NCBI RefSeq assembly: GCF_013386585.1
Contig: NZ_JACARO010000043.1
Location: forward strand, 79,829 to 143,828
Direction of reading: 5' to 3'
DNA length: 64,000 nt
Source of the DNA: Pseudomonas sp. P7548
GTDB lineage: Bacteria > Pseudomonadota > Gammaproteobacteria > Pseudomonadales > Pseudomonadaceae
This document shows, piece after piece, positions 8,582 through 16,153 of the stretch. A program made the translations under genes and the position numbers. Positions within the stretch are counted from its first letter, which is position 1; each line of letters begins with the position of its first letter. Below the pieces are notes generated by a model, which saw only the letters and a program-made list of their open reading frames with translations, did no database searches and had not been told where the DNA came from.

Positions 8582-9426
8582 GCCTGGGCCGCCGCGTAGT
8601 CGCGCTGGGTCTGTTCGATTTCTTCGACCAGCCCATCGATGCGCGCCAGGCGTGCGCGGTTGTCGTGGTCCCACGGGTGAAAGCCCGGTTTGAAGTAGTG
8701 CAGCCAGGGGCGCAGCATGCGTGGGAACACGCCTTTGGGGCCATACAGGAACTTGAGCATGCGCCAGAAGCCCTTCAGAAACCCGACCGATTTGCGGTCG
8801 GCAATCAACAAACGCACGTGAAAGTCGAACACCACCAGCCAGAAGAACACCGTGGTGGTCAGCATGGTGCCGGTGCGCAGCAGATAGCGCTTTGGCCCGG
8901 GCGCGATCACCGTGTTCCACACATCGAAGGCCACGGCTTTGTGCTCGGTTTCTTCGAGGGCATGCCAGTACCACATTTGCTGGTAGCCCTTGAGCGAATC
9001 GCCGAAACGCGACGGGTCGCTGAGCAGGATTTCCGCGAGCATGGCGGTGTAGTGCTCAAGGGCGATGGTCACCGCCAGGTTGAACGACGGCGGCAGGTGT
9101 TTTTTCTGCAGGTCGAGGATGAACTTGAGGCGCCGGTCCAGGGTGTGCGCCGGCAAGCCCGCCGCTTGCAGCAGGTCGTTGTAGGCCACGTGTTCGCGGC
9201 TGTGCATGGCCTCCTGGCCGATGAAACCCTGAATCTCCTTTTTCAATTGCGGGTCGTCGATGCGCTGGCGGTAGTGGCGCACGCTGTCCATGAAAAACAG
9301 CTCGCCCTGGGGAAACAACAGTGACAAGGCGTTGAAGAAATGCGTGATGAACGGGCCCTGTTCGTGCCAGTTCTTGATGCGCTCGGCGGGCAAGGCAAAA
9401 CGAATATCGCGACGGATCGGCAGCAT
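8578..9426 (-). CDS. Predicted metal-dependent hydrolase (PF10118 type)
   Basis: A 282-residue soluble protein with many His/Glu residues in helices. Patterns include FIGQEAMHSREHVAYNDLL, ALEHYTAML and WYWHALEETEHKAVAFDV, spaced like a di-metal helical bundle; they match the PF10118 predicted metal-dependent hydrolases. No signal peptide is visible. It lies 15 bases after the end of the SDR gene on the same strand, so it is the last gene of the BVMO-SDR operon. Its end overlaps that of the EAL gene by 4 bases. The substrate is unknown; the context suggests an aliphatic ketone, ester or alcohol pathway. A ferritin-like oxygenase or deformylating function is an alternative the sequence alone cannot exclude. 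Confidence 0.75.
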   Translation of the reverse strand: MLPIRRDIRFALPAERIKNWHEQGPFITHFFNALSLLFPQGELFFMDSVRHYRQRIDDPQLKKEIQGFIGQEAMHSREHVAYNDLLQAAGLPAHTLDRRLKFILDLQKKHLPPSFNLAVTIALEHYTAMLAEILLSDPSRFGDSLKGYQQMWYWHALEETEHKAVAFDVWNTVIAPGPKRYLLRTGTMLTTTVFFWLVVFDFHVRLLIADRKSVGFLKGFWRMLKFLYGPKGVFPRMLRPWLHYFKPGFHPWDHDNRARLARIDGLVEEIEQTQRDYAAAQA

Positions 9427-9441
9427 GGTGCGTGCTCCTGT

Positions 9442-10332
9442 TCAGAGACGGGGTTCGTCGTTGGTTTCAAACACCGGCGTGCGTTGTTTGGGCGCCATGC
9501 GCTTGCTGGCGAACACCACCAGGGCTTGATACGCAGCGGGCAGGCAACGGGCGAGCAGGTCGAGGAAATAGGCATCGCGGCCGATCAACACGCGGCGTTT
9601 GTTTTTGCGCACGCCTTGCAGGATGACCTTGGCGGCTCTGTCGGCATCGGTGATGAACAGCTTTTCGAAGTCGGCGCGGGCCTGTTGCTCGCTGTGGATC
9701 AGAAACCCGGTCATGTTCGCGTCGATACGGCTGCTGCGACAGATATCGGTGCGAATGCCACCGGGGTGTACGCAGGTGGCCGAGACACCGCTGCGTTGCA
9801 GGTCGAGTTCCTGGCGCAGGGATTCGGTGAAGCCGCGCACGGCAAACTTGGTGGCGTTGTAGCCGCTCATGCCCGGTTGGGCGAACAGCCCGAACACGCT
9901 GGAGGTGTTGACCACATGGCCTTCGCCACTGGCTTTAAGGTAGGGCAGGAACGCCTTGGTACCGTGCACCACCCCCCAGAAATTGATGCCGACGATCCAT
10001 TCGAGGTCGGCGTACTCCACACCTTCCACGGTACTCGACAGCGCCACGCCAGCATTGTTGAAGATCAGGTTGACGCGACCGTGGTCGGCCACACAGCGTG
10101 TGGCCCAGGTTTCCATGGCCTGGCGATCGGACACGTCCAGCACCTGGGTGGTGATGGTGACCGGCGACAGCGTCGAGGTCTTGATCAAGTCGAGTGTCTG
10201 CTCCAGCCCCTGGCTGTTCTTGTCGGCCAGGGCCAGGTGGCAACCTTCCCGCGCCAGGGCCAATGCCAGGGCACGGCCCATGCCGGACGCCGCACCGGTA
10301 ATCGCCGCCACGCGGCCGTTGAATGACTTCAT
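9442..10332 (-). CDS. Short-chain dehydrogenase/reductase (alcohol dehydrogenase of the BVMO operon)
   Basis: A 296-residue classical SDR: the nucleotide loop TGAASGMG is at residues 12-19, then FNNAGVALS, the catalytic Ser of NTSSVFGLF and the YNATK Tyr/Lys pair. The frame extends further upstream, but the real start is the ATG at 10332, which overlaps the BVMO stop as ATGA and has AAGG upstream. In the P. fluorescens BVMO operon I recall from strain DSM 50106, an SDR-type alcohol dehydrogenase oxidises secondary alcohols to the ketones used by the BVMO; the coupling seen here supports the same role. The C-terminal about 45 residues (FASKRMAPK region) extend beyond the core fold. Confidence 0.85.
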   Translation of the reverse strand: MKSFNGRVAAITGAASGMGRALALALAREGCHLALADKNSQGLEQTLDLIKTSTLSPVTITTQVLDVSDRQAMETWATRCVADHGRVNLIFNNAGVALSSTVEGVEYADLEWIVGINFWGVVHGTKAFLPYLKASGEGHVVNTSSVFGLFAQPGMSGYNATKFAVRGFTESLRQELDLQRSGVSATCVHPGGIRTDICRSSRIDANMTGFLIHSEQQARADFEKLFITDADRAAKVILQGVRKNKRRVLIGRDAYFLDLLARCLPAAYQALVVFASKRMAPKQRTPVFETNDEPRL

Positions 10333-11867
10333 GACAGGCTGCCTTCTGTGGTGGAGTGGGGCGCCGGGGCAGGGCGTGGGGCTGGGCTGACGGGCAGCAG
10401 GTCTGCCACATAGTCTTTGAGCGCGAACTGCCGGGTGACCTGTTTGAAGCGCCAGGTGGAGCCGGGCCACAGGGTGGTGTTCTTCCCGGTGCGCGGGTCG
10501 AGGTACCAGCTCTGGCAACCCCCGGTGTTCCAGATGGTGCGCTTGAGTTTGTCTTGCAGTTGCCGGTTGTAGGCCAGCTCAACGGCGGGTTTGACGTCCA
10601 CGGTGGCGATGCGGTGCCGCTGCATCTGCTGCAGTGCATCGAGGATGTAGGTGACTTGGGCTTCGATCATCAAGATCATCGAGTTGTGCCCCAGGCCCGT
10701 GTTGGGGCCGACGATCAGGAACAGGTTCGGGTACCCCGGCACCGTGGTGCCTTTATAGGCATGGGCGCCGTCGTGCCAGGTGTCCATCAGGTCGATACCG
10801 TCGCGCCCGATGATGCAGTCCCGGGGCAGTGGGTCGGTGGCCTGGAAGCCGGTGCCGAAGATCAGGCAATCGGCCGGGTGCTTGATGCCATCGGCGGTAA
10901 TCACGCCATCGGCCTCGATGCGCAGTACCTTGTCGGTCACCACCTCCACATTGCTGCGCGAGAGGGCCGGGTAATAGTCGTTGGAGATCAGCACGCGTTT
11001 GCAGCCGATGGTGTAGTCCGGCGTCAGGGTCTTGCGCAGGGAAGGGCGGGCCACCTGTTTATGCAGATGGCGTTGGGCAATCTTTTGCACCATTTTCATC
11101 AGGCGAGGGTGCAGGGCAAAGCCCACCACACGGCCTTCCAACGCCCAATAGAAAGCGCCGCGCACCAGGCGCTGGGTGAACGGCAGGTGTTTGAAAGCCC
11201 AGCGTTCAAAAGACGAAATCGGCCGGTCGGGCTTGGGCATGATCCAAGGCGGCGTGCGCTGGAACAGGTCCAGGTGCGCCACCTGCGGTGCAATCTGCGG
11301 CACGAACTGGATAGCGCTGGCACCAGTGCCGATCACCGCCACGCGTTTGCCTTTCAGTGAATAGTCATGGTCCCACTGCTGGGAATGGAAGCGCTTGCCC
11401 TTGAAGGTGTCGAGCCCCGGAATATCCGGCAGTGCCGGGCGCGACAGCCCGCCCATGCCCGACACCAGCACCCGCGCACTGACCTGGCGGCCATTGTTGA
11501 AGGTCAGTTGCCAACGCTGTTGCAGCTCATCGAACACCGCGCGCTGCAAGCCCATGCCGAAACGCAGGAAGGGTGCCAGCCCGAAACGCGCCGCACATTG
11601 CTCAAGGTAGGCGCGGATCTCCGCCTGCGGTGCGAACTGCCGGGTCCAGTTCGGGTTGGGCGCAAACGAAAACGAATACACGTGGGATTGCACGTCGCAG
11701 GCACAACCTGGGTAGTGGTTGTCTCGCCACGTGCCGCCGAGGCTGTCGGCCTGTTCGGCAATGAAGAAGTCGGTGAGGCCGGCTTCCTTGAGTTTGATCG
11801 CCATGCACAGGCCGGCAAAGCCTGAGCCGATGATGGCGATGTCGATTGAATCACTGTGGGCATTCAT
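10329..11867 (-). CDS. Flavin-containing Baeyer-Villiger-type monooxygenase
   Basis: A 512-residue FAD/NADPH monooxygenase. The N-terminal FAD motif GSGFAG is at residues 14-19. The fingerprint FKGKRFHSQQWDHD fits the Baeyer-Villiger pattern FxGxxxHxxxW(P/D), and a second Rossmann motif GTGASA follows it. BVMOs insert oxygen next to a ketone to form an ester, the key step of subterminal alkane oxidation. The start is ATG at 11867 with AAGGA upstream. A 7-codon open frame with its own strong AGGAG ends across this start. It is followed by the SDR and the hydrolase in one operon and faces an alpha/beta hydrolase that could cleave the ester. The substrate range cannot be read from sequence. Confidence 0.88.
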   Translation of the reverse strand: MNAHSDSIDIAIIGSGFAGLCMAIKLKEAGLTDFFIAEQADSLGGTWRDNHYPGCACDVQSHVYSFSFAPNPNWTRQFAPQAEIRAYLEQCAARFGLAPFLRFGMGLQRAVFDELQQRWQLTFNNGRQVSARVLVSGMGGLSRPALPDIPGLDTFKGKRFHSQQWDHDYSLKGKRVAVIGTGASAIQFVPQIAPQVAHLDLFQRTPPWIMPKPDRPISSFERWAFKHLPFTQRLVRGAFYWALEGRVVGFALHPRLMKMVQKIAQRHLHKQVARPSLRKTLTPDYTIGCKRVLISNDYYPALSRSNVEVVTDKVLRIEADGVITADGIKHPADCLIFGTGFQATDPLPRDCIIGRDGIDLMDTWHDGAHAYKGTTVPGYPNLFLIVGPNTGLGHNSMILMIEAQVTYILDALQQMQRHRIATVDVKPAVELAYNRQLQDKLKRTIWNTGGCQSWYLDPRTGKNTTLWPGSTWRFKQVTRQFALKDYVADLLPVSPAPRPAPAPHSTTEGSLS

Positions 11868-11887
11868 AGGCTGTCCTTCGTGGGCAT
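11864..11887 (-). CDS. Possible leader mini-ORF (7 codons) coupled to the BVMO gene
   Basis: On the minus strand an AGGAG is followed 8 bases later by ATG and the short frame MPTKDSL, whose TGA overlaps the BVMO start as ATGA. The BVMO start has a weaker site of its own (AAGGA inside this mini-ORF). The arrangement suggests translational coupling or a leader peptide. The run AACAAAAA lies directly before the AGGAG and resembles an Hfq/Crc-type A-rich site. It is too short to show coding bias. Confidence 0.4.
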   Translation of the reverse strand: MPTKDSL

Positions 11888-11939
11888 CAGATGTGCTCCT
11901 GTTTTTTGTTTTGTCTTTTAGATAGAACACCATTGCAAA

Positions 11940-12003
11940 GAAAAATTGAATTATTTATTTTAAAAAAGATTTTAAATAATCTACCTGAAAATATCGCCTA
12001 CGC
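11940..12003. promoter_or_regulatory. AT-rich divergent promoter tract between BVMO operon and hydrolase
   Basis: The 277 bases between the divergent starts (11868-12144) contain a strongly AT-rich block here (ATTATTTATTTTAAAAAAG and similar) in an otherwise GC-rich neighbourhood, ending with GCCTACGC. Comparable tracts precede alkB (13277-13345) and fadE (18385-18440). It is probably the promoter core for one or both directions and a plausible MvaT/H-NS-type binding tract. I cannot fix a -35/-10 pair with confidence. Confidence 0.5.
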
Positions 12004-12144
12004 TAGGACCTTGTTCCGCATGTGCGACTTGTCCGACGGACGAGCACGGTATGCATGAAGTTTAGGTCCAGGGTGTGGACGATGGCTGAGGCCTTGATCA
12101 ATACCGATCAGGTCGCCAGCAGCAGGGAAGCAGAGGACCGAGCT

Positions 12145-13143
12145 ATGGCTGTTGAATGGGTTATTGCTGCGGCTGTGTTGATAGGCGCGAGCGCCGTGTT
12201 GTGGGGCTTCAGTGCCTGGATGACACGGCGCATCGAAGCGGCTGTTGCGATCAACGGGCGTTTCGTCGAGGTCGATGGCGAGCGTTTTCATTATGTAGAA
12301 GAGGGCAAGGGCCCACCGCTGGTGATGATCCACGGGCTGATGGGCAGCAGTCGCAACCTGACGTATGCCTTGTCTGCCCAATTGCGCGAGCACTTCCGGG
12401 TGATCACGCTGGATCGTCCGGGCTCCGGCTATTCCACCCGGCATGCCGGCACGGCGGCGGACCTGCCCGCCCAGGCCCGGCAAATCGCCGCGTTCATCAA
12501 GACACTGGACCTGGACAAACCGCTGGTATTGGGACACTCCCTCGGTGGGGCAATCTCCTTGGCGCTGGCGCTTGATCACCCGCACGCCGTTTCCGGGTTG
12601 GTCCTGGTGGCGCCGCTGACTCACCCCCAGCGCATGCTCCCGCTGGTGTTCCTGTCTCTGGCGGTGCGCCCGGCCTGGCTACGGCGCTGGATGTCCCACA
12701 CCTTGACCATGCCCGTCGGGCTGCTGACTAAAGGTTCGGTGGTCAAGGGCGTGTTCGCCCCCGATGCCGCGCCCGCCGACTTCGCCACCCGGGGTGGCGG
12801 GTTGCTCGGAATGCGGCCTGACAACTTCTATGCCGCCTCCACCGAGATCAACCTGGTCAACGATGCCTTGCCCGAGATGGTCAAGCGCTACCCCCAATTG
12901 ACCCTGCCGATCGGCCTGATCTATGGGGCAAAAGACCGGGTGCTGGATTTCCAGAAACACGGCCAGGCCCTGGCCAGCAAGGTGCCAGGGTTGAAGATGC
13001 AGGTGGTGGAAGGGCGTGGGCATATGTTGCCGATCACTGCCACAGAGCGCGTCGCCGCGCTGGTGCAGCAGGTGGCCAAGCGTGCTCGGCCGCCTGAAAG
13101 CGCCACGGTGTTGCACCCGCCGTTTGCGTTGGCGAGTAAATAA
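12145..13143 (+). CDS. Membrane-anchored alpha/beta hydrolase (esterase/lipase-like)
   Basis: A 332-residue alpha/beta hydrolase. An N-terminal hydrophobic segment (residues 1-27, WVIAAAVLIGASAVLWGF) looks like a membrane anchor rather than a cleaved signal. The triad is visible: the nucleophile Ser about 132 in GHSLGG, Asp about 264 in GAKDRV and His about 293 in GRGHM; the oxyanion loop is MIHGLMGSS. The start at 12145 is chosen because AGAGGA lies 7 bases upstream, although the frame is open to 12022. It diverges from the BVMO operon and precedes alkB. It would fit cleavage of the BVMO ester product into alcohol and acid (inference from context). Confidence 0.85.
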   Translation: MAVEWVIAAAVLIGASAVLWGFSAWMTRRIEAAVAINGRFVEVDGERFHYVEEGKGPPLVMIHGLMGSSRNLTYALSAQLREHFRVITLDRPGSGYSTRHAGTAADLPAQARQIAAFIKTLDLDKPLVLGHSLGGAISLALALDHPHAVSGLVLVAPLTHPQRMLPLVFLSLAVRPAWLRRWMSHTLTMPVGLLTKGSVVKGVFAPDAAPADFATRGGGLLGMRPDNFYAASTEINLVNDALPEMVKRYPQLTLPIGLIYGAKDRVLDFQKHGQALASKVPGLKMQVVEGRGHMLPITATERVAALVQQVAKRARPPESATVLHPPFALASK

Positions 13144-13461
13144 TTTTGTGGTTCGGTTCGCGGTTCAACGGCGTCGATGCCTGCTTTAGACACCTGACCA
13201 AACGGCTGAAAAAGAGACTGTTCGGTCACGTGAAAAAGGCTCCGAAAAAGTAGTTGACGACCTAACGATTCCGCGCTATTTATTTAAAAAAATTATTTGA
13301 ATGTCTTATTTGAAATAATTTTTGAAATGCCTAAGAGCGAATAAAATAATGAAAAAAACGTCTTTTATCGCATGGTTGATTTCTCGGGGCAGTCAGCGCT
13401 CCGTGTACCTGTTTACTGCTCACATTCATTCCCTGCCAACCCGCTGCGTACGGTGGCTGCC
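13144..13461 (+). promoter_or_regulatory. alkB upstream region with candidate promoter and AT-rich tract
   Basis: This 318-base gap has no convincing gene. TTGACG at 13254-13259 and TATTTA at 13277-13282 are 17 bases apart and could form a sigma-70 promoter with a weak -10. Directly after comes an AT-rich block to about 13345 that includes ATTATTT...AAATAAT inverted arms. From about 13372 the alkB frame is open (ATG at 13372), so a longer AlkB N-terminus cannot be fully excluded, but that ATG lacks a good ribosome binding site. Confidence 0.45.
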
Positions 13462-14742
13462 ATGAACCAGACCCTGGCCGCACCGCACGTCTGGACCGAC
13501 GGCAAACGTCACCTCTGGTGGCTTGGCATCATGCCCCTGGCAACCCCGTTGCTCTCCGGCGCTCTGGCAATCACCACCGGCGTACAGCAACTGTGGTGGG
13601 TTGGTGTGCTGGTGATCTTCGGCTTGATCCCCTTGATCGATGGCCTGCTGGGCGAAGACGTCAGCAACCCGCCCGAGTCCGCCGTCAGCAACCTCGAATC
13701 CCAACGCTACTACCGCTGGATCGTCTACACCGGTGTGCTGTTCGTCATCTCTTCGGTGGTGATCACTGGCTGGTTGGCGGCAGGCGGCATCGACTGGATC
13801 ATCAACGGTGGCCTGCTGCACGCCACGGCTGCGCTCGATCCTGCCAGCTGGGGGGCGAAAACCGCCGCCTTCATTACCGCCCGCACCGAACTGCACGGCG
13901 AAATCAGTTGGTTCACCTATCTGGGCATGGCCATGTCCACCGGAGCGGCTACGGGGATTGCCATCAACACTGCCCATGAACTGGGCCACAAGCCCAACCC
14001 GCTGGAAGTGTTCCTGGCCAAGGTCACCCTGGCGCCTACTTTCTACGGACACTTCTACACCGAACACAACCGGGGTCATCACGTACGTGTGGCCACGCCG
14101 GAAGATCCTGCCAGCTCGCGCCTGGGTGAGAGTTTCTGGGCGTTCCTGCCACGCTCGGTATGGTTCAGCGCACGCTCGGCCTGGAACCTGGAGCGCGAAC
14201 GCCTGCGCAAACTCGGCCTGCCGGCCCTGCACTGGAAGAACGCCGTGCTCACCGCCTGGATGTACAGCGTGGTGTTGTGGGGCGCGATGATCCTGTGGCT
14301 GGGGGCGGCGGTGATTCCGTTCCTGATCATCCAGGGCATCTACGGTTTCTCGCTGCTGGAAGTGGTCAACTATGTCGAGCACTACGGTCTCAAACGCCAG
14401 AAGTTGCCCAACGGTCGTTATGAACGTTGTTCGCCACGGCACTCCTGGAACAGCAACCGTATTGTCACCAATATCTTCCTGTTCCAACTGCAGCGGCACT
14501 CTGATCACCACGCAAACCCGACACGCAGTTATCAGTCGCTGCGTCACTTTGATGAATCGCCACAACTGCCGTATGGCTACGCGAGCATGATTGTCTGGGC
14601 CTATGTGCCGTACTTGTGGCGACGTCGCATGGACCACCGGGTGCTTAACCATTATGCCGGCGATATCACCCTGACCAATCTTCAGCCGTCACAACGTTTG
14701 AAGTACCTGGAGAAATACGGCAACAGCGCCAGGCCGTTCTGA
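13462..14742 (+). CDS. alkB: AlkB-type alkane 1-monooxygenase
   Basis: A 426-residue integral-membrane non-haem di-iron hydroxylase. The histidine boxes of AlkB are intact: HELGHK at about 172-177, HNRGHH at about 202-207 and LQRHSDHH with its first His at about 346; the NYVEHYG element typical of AlkB lies between the second and last. Hydrophobic helices in the N-terminal half fit six membrane spans. AlkB hydroxylates the terminal carbon of medium-chain alkanes using rubredoxin as electron donor. No rubredoxin or rubredoxin reductase gene lies nearby, so the partners must be elsewhere. The start at 13462 gives the normal family length (about 400 residues) but has only a weak ribosome binding site. 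Confidence 0.93.
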   Translation: MNQTLAAPHVWTDGKRHLWWLGIMPLATPLLSGALAITTGVQQLWWVGVLVIFGLIPLIDGLLGEDVSNPPESAVSNLESQRYYRWIVYTGVLFVISSVVITGWLAAGGIDWIINGGLLHATAALDPASWGAKTAAFITARTELHGEISWFTYLGMAMSTGAATGIAINTAHELGHKPNPLEVFLAKVTLAPTFYGHFYTEHNRGHHVRVATPEDPASSRLGESFWAFLPRSVWFSARSAWNLERERLRKLGLPALHWKNAVLTAWMYSVVLWGAMILWLGAAVIPFLIIQGIYGFSLLEVVNYVEHYGLKRQKLPNGRYERCSPRHSWNSNRIVTNIFLFQLQRHSDHHANPTRSYQSLRHFDESPQLPYGYASMIVWAYVPYLWRRRMDHRVLNHYAGDITLTNLQPSQRLKYLEKYGNSARPF

Positions 14743-14759
14743 TGTGAATTTAAAAGTTG

Positions 14760-14804
14760 TGGGCGTACTCGGGGTCTGTGTATCGCGCAGGTCTCTTACG
14801 CCCA
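14760..14804 (+). repeat. Inverted repeat after alkB (weak terminator candidate)
   Basis: The arms TGGGCGTA (14760-14767) and TACGCCCA (14797-14804) can pair across a 29-base loop just after the alkB stop. There is no T-run beyond AAGGTTT. It may terminate or attenuate between alkB and the Pra-like genes. Confidence 0.3.
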
Positions 14805-14820
14805 AGGTTTACCGGTTTCG

Positions 14821-14836
14821 TGGCAAGCAAGTTGTT
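14821..14836 (+). promoter_or_regulatory. Candidate sigma-54-like promoter upstream of the first pra-like gene
   Basis: TGGCAAGCAAGTTGTT has the TGGC-N8-TTGT layout, with GG and GT 10 bases apart, close to the sigma-54 consensus TGGCACG-N4-TTGC but with GC changed to GT at -12. A start site near 14847 would leave a 5' leader of about 29 bases for the gene at 14876. I saw no activator site, and one mismatch falls in the most conserved pair. Confidence 0.35.
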
Positions 14837-14845
14837 TGACCCTAC

Positions 14846-14853
14846 AACAATAA
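14846..14853 (+). promoter_or_regulatory. Hfq/Crc-type A-rich motif (AACAATAA)
   Basis: AACAATAA fits the AAnAAnAA catabolite-activity motif bound by Hfq with Crc in Pseudomonas mRNAs. It lies 22 bases before the start codon and just ahead of GGAAGGA, where bound Hfq/Crc could block ribosomes. Confidence 0.45.
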
Positions 14854-14875
14854 TTTCAAGGGAAGGACGTACACC

Positions 14876-15370
14876 ATGCAAAACCCTGCCAAGTTCACCA
14901 CGCACATTGTATTGGCCGCCCTGGGCCTGATCGTTTACCACCAGGCCCAGGCTGCCCGTATCGAACCGGCCGGCAGTGCCTTCACCGCCCAGGGGCCGAT
15001 CAGCTTTTCCAAGGGTGCCCTGATCAGCGCCGACTGCACCATCAAAGTAGCCGGCAAAGTGGCGGCCGATGGCTCATCGGTCAATGTCGATAAAGTTGAA
15101 TTCGACGGTGGCCTTAAGTGCAGCCGGGTCGAAGCCACCAACTTGCCGTGGATATTAGTGGCCAAAGATACCAAGAGCGGTTCCATGTCGAAGATCAGCG
15201 TAGATGTTCACGCCTTCGGCCTGGGCGGCAAGTGCGGCCCTTCCACCGCTGACGGTACGTGGGATAACGCCACCGGCAAGTTGGAAGCGGCCAATGTACC
15301 GATTGGCGAAGACTGCAAGATCAAGACGGTGTCGATCAAGATGCCGCCTAACTTCAAAGTTGTCGAATAA
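14876..15370 (+). CDS. Exported PraA/PraB-like protein 1 (alkane-oxidation activator family)
   Basis: A 164-residue exported protein with a signal peptide (cleavage after AQA about residue 27). The mature part shares the layout of the next two genes: a Pro/Ala start, a SADCTIKVAGKVAADGSSVNVDKVEF strand pattern, TNLPWILV, KCGPST and four cysteines in similar places. The family resembles the PraA/PraB proteins of Pseudomonas, secreted factors that stimulate alkane emulsification and oxidation. It is the most divergent of the three copies. GGAAGGA gives a good ribosome binding site. The position directly after alkB supports a role in hydrocarbon contact. Confidence 0.7.
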   Translation: MQNPAKFTTHIVLAALGLIVYHQAQAARIEPAGSAFTAQGPISFSKGALISADCTIKVAGKVAADGSSVNVDKVEFDGGLKCSRVEATNLPWILVAKDTKSGSMSKISVDVHAFGLGGKCGPSTADGTWDNATGKLEAANVPIGEDCKIKTVSIKMPPNFKVVE

Positions 15371-15468
15371 GACTGTCCGACTGTTGTAAGCGGTAATTGA
15401 ATTGAGATTTGGCTGGAAAGGGAAGTTCTGCAGTTTCACCGTGACCTCTCGATCATGGCCATTACCCC

Positions 15469-15487
15469 TGGCGAAATGAATTCGCCA
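15469..15487 (+). repeat. Leader hairpin upstream of pra-like gene 2
   Basis: TGGCGAA (15469-15475) and TTCGCCA (15481-15487) pair across a 5-base loop 19 bases before the start codon. The same structure precedes the next copy at 16117-16134, in the shared context CCTGGCGAAATG...CGCCAT...GTGAGGAA. Duplication together with conservation suggests an mRNA-stabilising or regulatory leader element. Confidence 0.6.
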
Positions 15488-15499
15488 TAACATGTGAGG

Positions 15500-15507
15500 A
15501 AAAACAA
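15500..15507 (+). promoter_or_regulatory. Hfq/Crc-type motif overlapping the pra-like gene 2 start
   Basis: AAAAACAA fits AAnAAnAA. It lies between the GAGGA ribosome binding site and the ATG at 15507, sharing its last A with the start codon, a position where Hfq/Crc would directly block initiation. Confidence 0.5.
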
Positions 15508-16013
15508 TGAAAAGCTTGAAAACTCTCGTGTCGTTGACTGCTTTGGCTGTTTGCATGGGCGCTGCTTCCATGGCTTCCGCACAAAGTTTCAGCCCCGCTA
15601 ACCAGTCGTTCACGACTAACTCGGGTGGCACGATTACAGTCAAGTCACCTTCTTCATTTGGTGCAGCGGTAACTTGTAATATCTCGTTCACCGGTAAAGT
15701 GCGTGCCGATGGTTCGGCGGCAGATATTACTGCTGCTACTGTCAGCGGCTCTAACCAACTCTGCTCCCTGCCTCACCTGACCAACTTGCCATGGGTGCTG
15801 TCGCCAGCCGGCACCGTGACCAATGTGGGTTACACCATTGCAGCCATTCCGCCACTGATCCCTGCCACCAACTGCGGTCCATCCACTATTGCCGTGGCGC
15901 TGTCCAACGTGACCGGTGGCGCAGCACTGAGCGCTACCAACCAACCGCTCTCGGGTAGCTGCACCGTGGTCACCCTGAGTGTCACCGCTCCAGGCGTCAG
16001 CATCGTTCCTTGA
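15507..16013 (+). CDS. praB: Exported PraB-like protein 2 (alkane-oxidation activator family)
   Basis: A 168-residue protein with a clear signal peptide (cleavage after ASA about residue 25, before QSFSPANQ). The mature part is rich in Ser/Thr/Gly/Val with little charge and has paired cysteines (VTCNIS, QLCSLP, TNCGPS, GSCTVV). The motif GKVRADGSAADI links it to the flanking copies. It matches what I recall of PraB, the secreted protein activator for alkane oxidation. Extracellular or cell-surface action is expected. It ends with IVP, like copy 3. A perfect terminator-like hairpin follows at 16055. Confidence 0.75.
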   Translation: MKSLKTLVSLTALAVCMGAASMASAQSFSPANQSFTTNSGGTITVKSPSSFGAAVTCNISFTGKVRADGSAADITAATVSGSNQLCSLPHLTNLPWVLSPAGTVTNVGYTIAAIPPLIPATNCGPSTIAVALSNVTGGAALSATNQPLSGSCTVVTLSVTAPGVSIVP

Positions 16014-16054
16014 TAGACGTACTCCGTAAAAAGGGCTGATCACCCGTTGCAGGG

Positions 16055-16081
16055 CAGGCGCCTCTGATGAGGCGCCTGTTT
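16055..16081 (+). terminator. Hairpin terminator after pra-like gene 2
   Basis: CAGGCGCCTC (16055-16064), loop TGAT, GAGGCGCCTG (16069-16078): a perfect 10-base stem followed by TTT. The short T-run suggests partial termination, so copy 2 and copy 3 may be expressed at different levels. Confidence 0.7.
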
Positions 16082-16116
16082 ACGGCAGATGAGTTGGGCC
16101 TACGAGCTGAGGCTCC

Positions 16117-16134
16117 TGGCGAAATGGATCGCCA
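16117..16134 (+). repeat. Leader hairpin upstream of pra-like gene 3
   Basis: TGGCGA (16117-16122) and TCGCCA (16129-16134) pair across 6 bases. The flanks (CCTGGCGAAATGGA and the following GTGAGGAAGG) match the leader of copy 2, so the gene duplication carried its 5' leader along. Confidence 0.6.
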
Positions 16135-16153
16135 TGAATGTGAGGAAGGAATA

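Noticed and set aside
12022..12144. N-terminal extension of the alpha/beta hydrolase to 12022
   Set aside because: The extension has no ribosome site and no family similarity; the start at 12145 has AGAGGA and a membrane anchor directly after it.
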